From the NCBI GenBank assembly GCA_017561105.1, contig JAFZDR010000045.1, forward strand, positions 1-18,402: 18,402 bases of DNA, given 5' to 3'. The translations under genes were made by a program, and so were the position numbers. The DNA comes from Alistipes sp. (GTDB lineage Bacteria; Bacteroidota; Bacteroidia; Bacteroidales; Rikenellaceae). Under the pieces are notes generated by a model, which had not been told where the DNA came from, did not search any database, and saw only the letters and a program-made list of their open reading frames with translations. Positions 14,610-18,402 of this stretch are shown here, piece by piece; position 1 is the first letter of the stretch; every line of letters starts with the position of its first letter.

Positions 14610-17075
14610 ATGGAAAAATTCAAAAATATATTACAAAAATCGTTGCCTTCGATAGTGGCAATTTTGGTTTTTGCAGTAGTTTCAATCATCGGTTTTGCAC
14701 CACAGTTGGAGGGCAAGGTTTTGCCTCAGCACGACATCCGTCAATTTGACGGAATGAGTCGAGATATCCGCGAGTGCCGAGCAGAATTCGACGAAGATCC
14801 GCAGTGGACAGGCGCAATGTTCTCGGGCATGCCTGCCTACCAAATCAACATCAAATACCCTTCGCAGATTATCAAACGCACGGTAGACTGGGTACAATCG
14901 CTCTTCGCGGGCCCTGCGGCGATGCCGTTTTTTGCAATGGTTGCCGCTTTTGTTATGGCTCTGCTGATGGGAATGTCGGCCTGGGTGGGCCTGATTGTCG
15001 GCTTGGCTTATGGCCTTTCTACCTACTTCTTCCTGATTATCGGAGCTGGACACATCACCAAGATGTGGGCTTTGGTATATGCCCCTGCAATGTTGGGTGC
15101 CATTCACTACACCTTGCGACAGAATATGTGGCTTGGAGGTGCTCTGACCGCACTTTTTGCATCATTGGAGGTAGGCGCCAACCACCCGCAGATAACATAC
15201 TATTTCGTCTTGGCGGCAGCAGCGCTCTTTATCTCGGAGGTGGTCTATGCTGTCAAGGAGAAGCGCTACAAGGATATTGCTAAGCGCACCGCAGTGTTGC
15301 TCGGAGCAGCCGTTTTGGCGCTCGGTGCAAACTTTGCTCCACTCTACTACACCATGCAACACACCGCCGACACCACACGAGGAGGCAGCGCATTGGTTGC
15401 CGAGGGCGAGCGCAATGGTCTCGATATCGACTACGCAACCGCTTGGAGCTACGGCATCGGCGAGAGCTGGAATATGCTTATCCCCGACTTTATGGGTGGC
15501 GACTCGGGTGCAACATTCTCACGCGACGGCGAGGTGGCTGCAACACTCAACGAAATAGGCTTAGACAAGCGCGTTGCTCAGCAACTTCCGACATATTGGG
15601 GCGAGCAGCCATACACCGCAGGTCCGACCTACCTCGGCGCGGTGGTAATCTTCCTTGCACTGCTCGGTTTAATCCTTGCGGCACCACGCGATCGCTGGTG
15701 GATTTTGGCAGCTACAATTTTGGCAATTCTCATGTCGTGGGGTTACCACGCAATGTGGTTTACGGAGCTATGTTTCAACCACTTGCCACTATACAACAAA
15801 TTCCGCGCAGTATCCACAGCATTGGTTATTGTGGAGTGGAGCGCACCTCTGTTGGCGGGCGTTGCTTTGTGGCAACTCTACAAGCAGTGGGATAACAAAA
15901 AAGCTCTCACTCGCGCAGTCGTTATTGCTGCGGGTGCAACTGCAGGAGTCTGCCTTATCTTTGCGGTAGCAGGCTCGGCGATGTTCGATTTTGGTCGCGA
16001 GGCCGACGGAGAGATGATGAGCGAACAGTTCCGCGAAATGCTCTCGGGTATGGAGGGTGGCGAGGCCTATATCTCTCGTGGATTGCATGCAGAACTCGGC
16101 TACCAGACAGCCGATGCCATGGCAGCAGAACGCGCCTCGATACTCTCGGCCGACGCTTGGCGTTCGTTTATATTTATCGCATTGGCGGCACTCCTTCTTG
16201 TGGGAGCATTGCGCATAGACCAGAAGTGGCGTAAGTGGGCATTGTGCGGTTTGGCGGTGCTGATTGTGGCGGACATTCTGCCAATAAACCTCCGCTATCT
16301 GCCATACGATACATTTGTGGCAAAGCGCAATACCGAAATCAAGCCTACGGCTGCCGATAAGCAGATTATGGCCGATAAGGAGTTGGGTTATCGCGTAATG
16401 AATTTGACCGTGTCGCCATTTAACGACGCAACAACATCCAAGTTCCACCGCTCGATTGGTGGTTACCACGGTGCAAAGATGGGTCGCTACCAGGATATTA
16501 TCGACCGCTACTTAAACGAGGGCAATCAGTCGGTAATAGATATGCTCAACACCAAGTATTTTATCACAAACGAAGGTGTCATCAAGAACGAAACTCGCAA
16601 TGGCGCAGCTTGGTTTGTACAAAACATAGAGATTGTGGAGAGTGCCGAAGAGGAGCTATCTGCATTGGGCTATATCGACCTGAAAACCACAGCAGTAGCC
16701 GAAGCGGGTGCACCACGACCACAGATTAAGGGTGCGGGTGTAATAGAACTCGTCGAGTATCGCCCTAACCGCCTTGTCTACGACTACACTTTGACCGGCG
16801 GCACAGGCGTGGCAGTATTCTCGGAGATCTACTACGACAAAGGTTGGCAGGCCTATGTCGATGGCGAGCCTTGCGACTCGTTCCGTGCCGACTACCTGCT
16901 TCGTGCAATGGTTTTGCCCGAGGGTTCACACCGCGTAGAGTGGTGTTTCCGCGCTCCAAATTGGAATTTGGCAACAACCATAACTCTTATTTGTTCAATT
17001 TTGATTATCTTCGCACTCGCAATAACCACACTTTTCAAGAAAAATGGCTTCTGCACAAAGAAACATATCGCGTAG
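14610..17075 (+). CDS. YfhO-family multispanning membrane protein
   Basis: This is 821 residues from the ATG at 14610, with many hydrophobic segments (e.g. 11-31, 105-165, 172-215, 226-246, 338-358, 363-380, 403-423, 434-456, 518-535, 541-557) and a last one at 788-808. Between 558 and 785 lies a large soluble domain ending in FSEIYYDKGWQAYVDG (737-752), the hallmark of Bacteroidota YfhO-family proteins. The early loop HDIRQFDGMSRDI (41-53) fits the first extracytoplasmic loop of GT-C-type glycosyltransferases, to which YfhO proteins are related. A sugar- or lipid-modifying role in the envelope is likely; the substrate is unknown. Its last 11 codons overlap ftsX in another frame, so translation of the two is probably coupled. 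Confidence 0.88.
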   Translation: MEKFKNILQKSLPSIVAILVFAVVSIIGFAPQLEGKVLPQHDIRQFDGMSRDIRECRAEFDEDPQWTGAMFSGMPAYQINIKYPSQIIKRTVDWVQSLFAGPAAMPFFAMVAAFVMALLMGMSAWVGLIVGLAYGLSTYFFLIIGAGHITKMWALVYAPAMLGAIHYTLRQNMWLGGALTALFASLEVGANHPQITYYFVLAAAALFISEVVYAVKEKRYKDIAKRTAVLLGAAVLALGANFAPLYYTMQHTADTTRGGSALVAEGERNGLDIDYATAWSYGIGESWNMLIPDFMGGDSGATFSRDGEVAATLNEIGLDKRVAQQLPTYWGEQPYTAGPTYLGAVVIFLALLGLILAAPRDRWWILAATILAILMSWGYHAMWFTELCFNHLPLYNKFRAVSTALVIVEWSAPLLAGVALWQLYKQWDNKKALTRAVVIAAGATAGVCLIFAVAGSAMFDFGREADGEMMSEQFREMLSGMEGGEAYISRGLHAELGYQTADAMAAERASILSADAWRSFIFIALAALLLVGALRIDQKWRKWALCGLAVLIVADILPINLRYLPYDTFVAKRNTEIKPTAADKQIMADKELGYRVMNLTVSPFNDATTSKFHRSIGGYHGAKMGRYQDIIDRYLNEGNQSVIDMLNTKYFITNEGVIKNETRNGAAWFVQNIEIVESAEEELSALGYIDLKTTAVAEAGAPRPQIKGAGVIELVEYRPNRLVYDYTLTGGTGVAVFSEIYYDKGWQAYVDGEPCDSFRADYLLRAMVLPEGSHRVEWCFRAPNWNLATTITLICSILIIFALAITTLFKKNGFCTKKHIA

Positions 17076-17928
17076 AGTTCGCTTCTCATACGCCACCTCG
17101 ACTGTCAGCATGACACTCGTACTGTTCCTGCTCGGAGCGGTAGGCTTTATCATTGCAAACCTCTTCACCACAACCAAGCGCATGCGCGAGAGCGTAACCA
17201 TGATTGTGGAGTTGAAAGATGGCCTTTCGGAGGCCGAGCGCGACACCGTAGCGGTACGCCTTGCCGAGAGCGATATGGTCGCCTCGTTGAAGTTTGTATC
17301 GAAGGATGAGAAGATGGCAGACGAGGAGTTTAAGCGCGTATTTGCCGTAGATATCAAGGGAGTTTTGGGCGAGAACCCTCTGCCCGACTCATACGATGTA
17401 ACACTCTCGGCTCTCTCATCGAACAAGGAGGGACTCGAAGCCTTTGCCGAGGAGGCTCGCAAAATCGAGGGTGTGGATTTTGTATCCTATCCGCAGAGTT
17501 TTATCGAGGAGATGCACACCTCACTCGATATCATGCAGCTGATAATGGTTGTATTCGGCGGAGCACTACTTGTAGTGGCAGTTGTGTTGTTGAACAATAC
17601 GGTACGCCTTGCGGTATATGCCCAGCGCGAGCTTATCAACACCCTGAAGGCTGTGGGTGCCACAAAGTGGTTTATAATGCGTCCGTTTGTAGGTCGTAGC
17701 GCACTACAGGGACTTTTGGCAGGAGTTTTGGCATCGTTGCTCTTTGGCGGTGCGCTCTACGCACTCGACTACGCCGTACCTGGAGCGGGACTCTTCCCTC
17801 GTTGGGAGCAGGCGGGTATTCTTGCCGGAGCGATGGTTGTTATCGGCGTTGTGGTTGCCGTAGTATGCACACTACCTGTCGTAAACCGTTTTGTAAATAT
17901 GAAGTCGAATAAAATACATCTTTGCTAA
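17044..17928 (+). CDS. ftsX: Cell division protein FtsX
   Basis: This is 294 residues with the FtsX layout: one membrane span near the N-terminus (21-41), an extracytoplasmic domain (~45-160), then three spans (~162-185, 218-242, 258-280). INTLKAVGATKWFIMRPF (198-215) is the conserved cytoplasmic segment after the second span. FtsX works with the ATPase FtsE to activate peptidoglycan hydrolases at the septum. ftsE is not in the window, which is common in Bacteroidota, where the two are often unlinked. The ATG lies 32 bp inside the yfhO-family gene. Confidence 0.95.
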   Translation: MASAQRNISRRVRFSYATSTVSMTLVLFLLGAVGFIIANLFTTTKRMRESVTMIVELKDGLSEAERDTVAVRLAESDMVASLKFVSKDEKMADEEFKRVFAVDIKGVLGENPLPDSYDVTLSALSSNKEGLEAFAEEARKIEGVDFVSYPQSFIEEMHTSLDIMQLIMVVFGGALLVVAVVLLNNTVRLAVYAQRELINTLKAVGATKWFIMRPFVGRSALQGLLAGVLASLLFGGALYALDYAVPGAGLFPRWEQAGILAGAMVVIGVVVAVVCTLPVVNRFVNMKSNKIHLC

Positions 17929-17929
17929 T

Positions 17930-18202
17930 ATGAGAAATTGGTGGAACACAATGGTCGCAAAGTTCAACAAGATAAGCGACAAAAACGATAGCACAATGCC
18001 CCTCACAATGCGCAACTACGCATTGCTGCTGGTGGGTGCAGTGGTTATAGTTTTGGGATTTGTACTTATGTCGGGCGGCACGGTTGCCACCCCTGAGGAG
18101 TTTTCGTACGATATCTTCTCGTGGCGACGAATTACCCTTGCTCCAATCCTTGTGGTAGCGGGCTTTGCCTTCGAGATATATGCTATATTGAAGCGATTTT
18201 AG
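17930..18202 (+). CDS. DUF3098 small membrane protein
   Basis: This is 90 residues with two hydrophobic spans (about 29-49 and 70-88). The segment between contains PEEFSYDIFSWRRITLAPIL, matching the DUF3098 family of Bacteroidota, which usually sits directly after ftsX. No function is established; the constant linkage suggests a role with FtsX. It starts one base after the ftsX stop codon and is followed by a terminator, so it closes the operon here. Confidence 0.88.
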   Translation: MRNWWNTMVAKFNKISDKNDSTMPLTMRNYALLLVGAVVIVLGFVLMSGGTVATPEEFSYDIFSWRRITLAPILVVAGFAFEIYAILKRF

Positions 18203-18229
18203 CTGAATGCTATCCGTCTTAGCTAAAAG

Positions 18230-18262
18230 AAAATAGAGTGTCTTGACAGGACACTCTATTTT
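18230..18262. terminator. Terminator after the yfhO-ftsX-DUF3098 unit
   Basis: The arms AATAGAGTGTC (18232-18242) and GACACTCTATT (18250-18260) pair over at least 11 bp, with two more A-T pairs outside, around a seven-base loop, then TTTTT. It can also serve the minus-strand gene ending at 18296. Confidence 0.85.
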
Positions 18263-18295
18263 TTATTTCTCTCAAAAGTTGATAATTTTAGGCTT

Positions 18296-18402
18296 TTACT
18301 TTCTTTTCTTTACAACCAACGCACTCATAACCCTGCGCTCACCCTCATGATCAAACAACTTGTTGTCGCAAGGGTGGTTCAATATGCCATGCTTCTTGCT
18401 CC
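18296..18402 (-). CDS. C-terminal end of an unidentified protein, cut by the right edge
   Basis: The minus-strand frame is open from the window edge to a TAA at 18296-18298, giving 34 residues: HGILNHPCDNKLFDHEGERR in the middle, then VMSALVVKKRK at the end. The other two minus frames contain stops and a terminator sits just downstream, so this is probably the true end of a gene. I do not recognise the family from so short a piece. Confidence 0.5.
   Translation of the reverse strand, partial: SKKHGILNHPCDNKLFDHEGERRVMSALVVKKRK

Overview
The window looks like a chromosomal, core-genome stretch from a member of the Bacteroidales (phylum Bacteroidota). The evidence is the Bacteroidota-type -7 promoter boxes (TAnnTTTG) close upstream of many starts, weak or absent Shine-Dalgarno sequences, several lipoproteins, a fimbrillin-like protein, a PorX-type response regulator with a PglZ domain, a YfhO-family membrane protein, and the pair ftsX plus DUF3098. 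A Rikenellaceae/Alistipes-like source is possible, but that is a guess from general gene content. Base composition and codon use look even across the window. I see no insertion sequence, phage gene, tRNA, rRNA or CRISPR array.

Left part (1-6002): a fimbrillin-like lipoprotein on the minus strand, cut off by the left window edge, is divergent from a large exported protein of probable alpha/alpha-toroid fold (1773-3857) that I cannot assign to a family. The latter converges on an S9-family dipeptidyl-peptidase (DPP5-like) across a shared bidirectional terminator. These are cell-surface or periplasmic nutrient-acquisition functions.

Middle part (6052-10019): a Nudix hydrolase and porX form a two-gene plus-strand unit, three bases apart. 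It ends at a 21-bp perfect hairpin facing recJ, the single-strand DNA exonuclease gene.

Lipoate block (10095-11784, minus strand): lipA (lipoyl synthase) followed by lipB (octanoyltransferase) make up the de novo lipoate pathway, with recJ downstream. The lipA-lipB junction carries about 70 bp of seven-base periodic repeats that run up to the lipB start. A 391-bp gene-free gap (11785-12175) follows. It holds the lipA promoter, a degenerate direct repeat of about 41 bp that reads like coding sequence on the minus strand, and the terminator of the next gene.

Right part: an FHS-type sugar MFS transporter and a long-chain polyprenyl diphosphate synthase (minus strand) are divergent from yfhO-ftsX-DUF3098 (plus strand). 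The divergent control region has matching, oppositely oriented -7 boxes. yfhO and ftsX overlap by 32 bp, and the unit ends in a terminator at about 18230-18262. The last about 107 bases hold the C-terminal end of an unidentified minus-strand gene.

No clear new multi-gene system is visible. The best leads are the non-coding repeats around the lip genes, the Nudix-PorX pairing, and the unassigned 694-residue exported protein.
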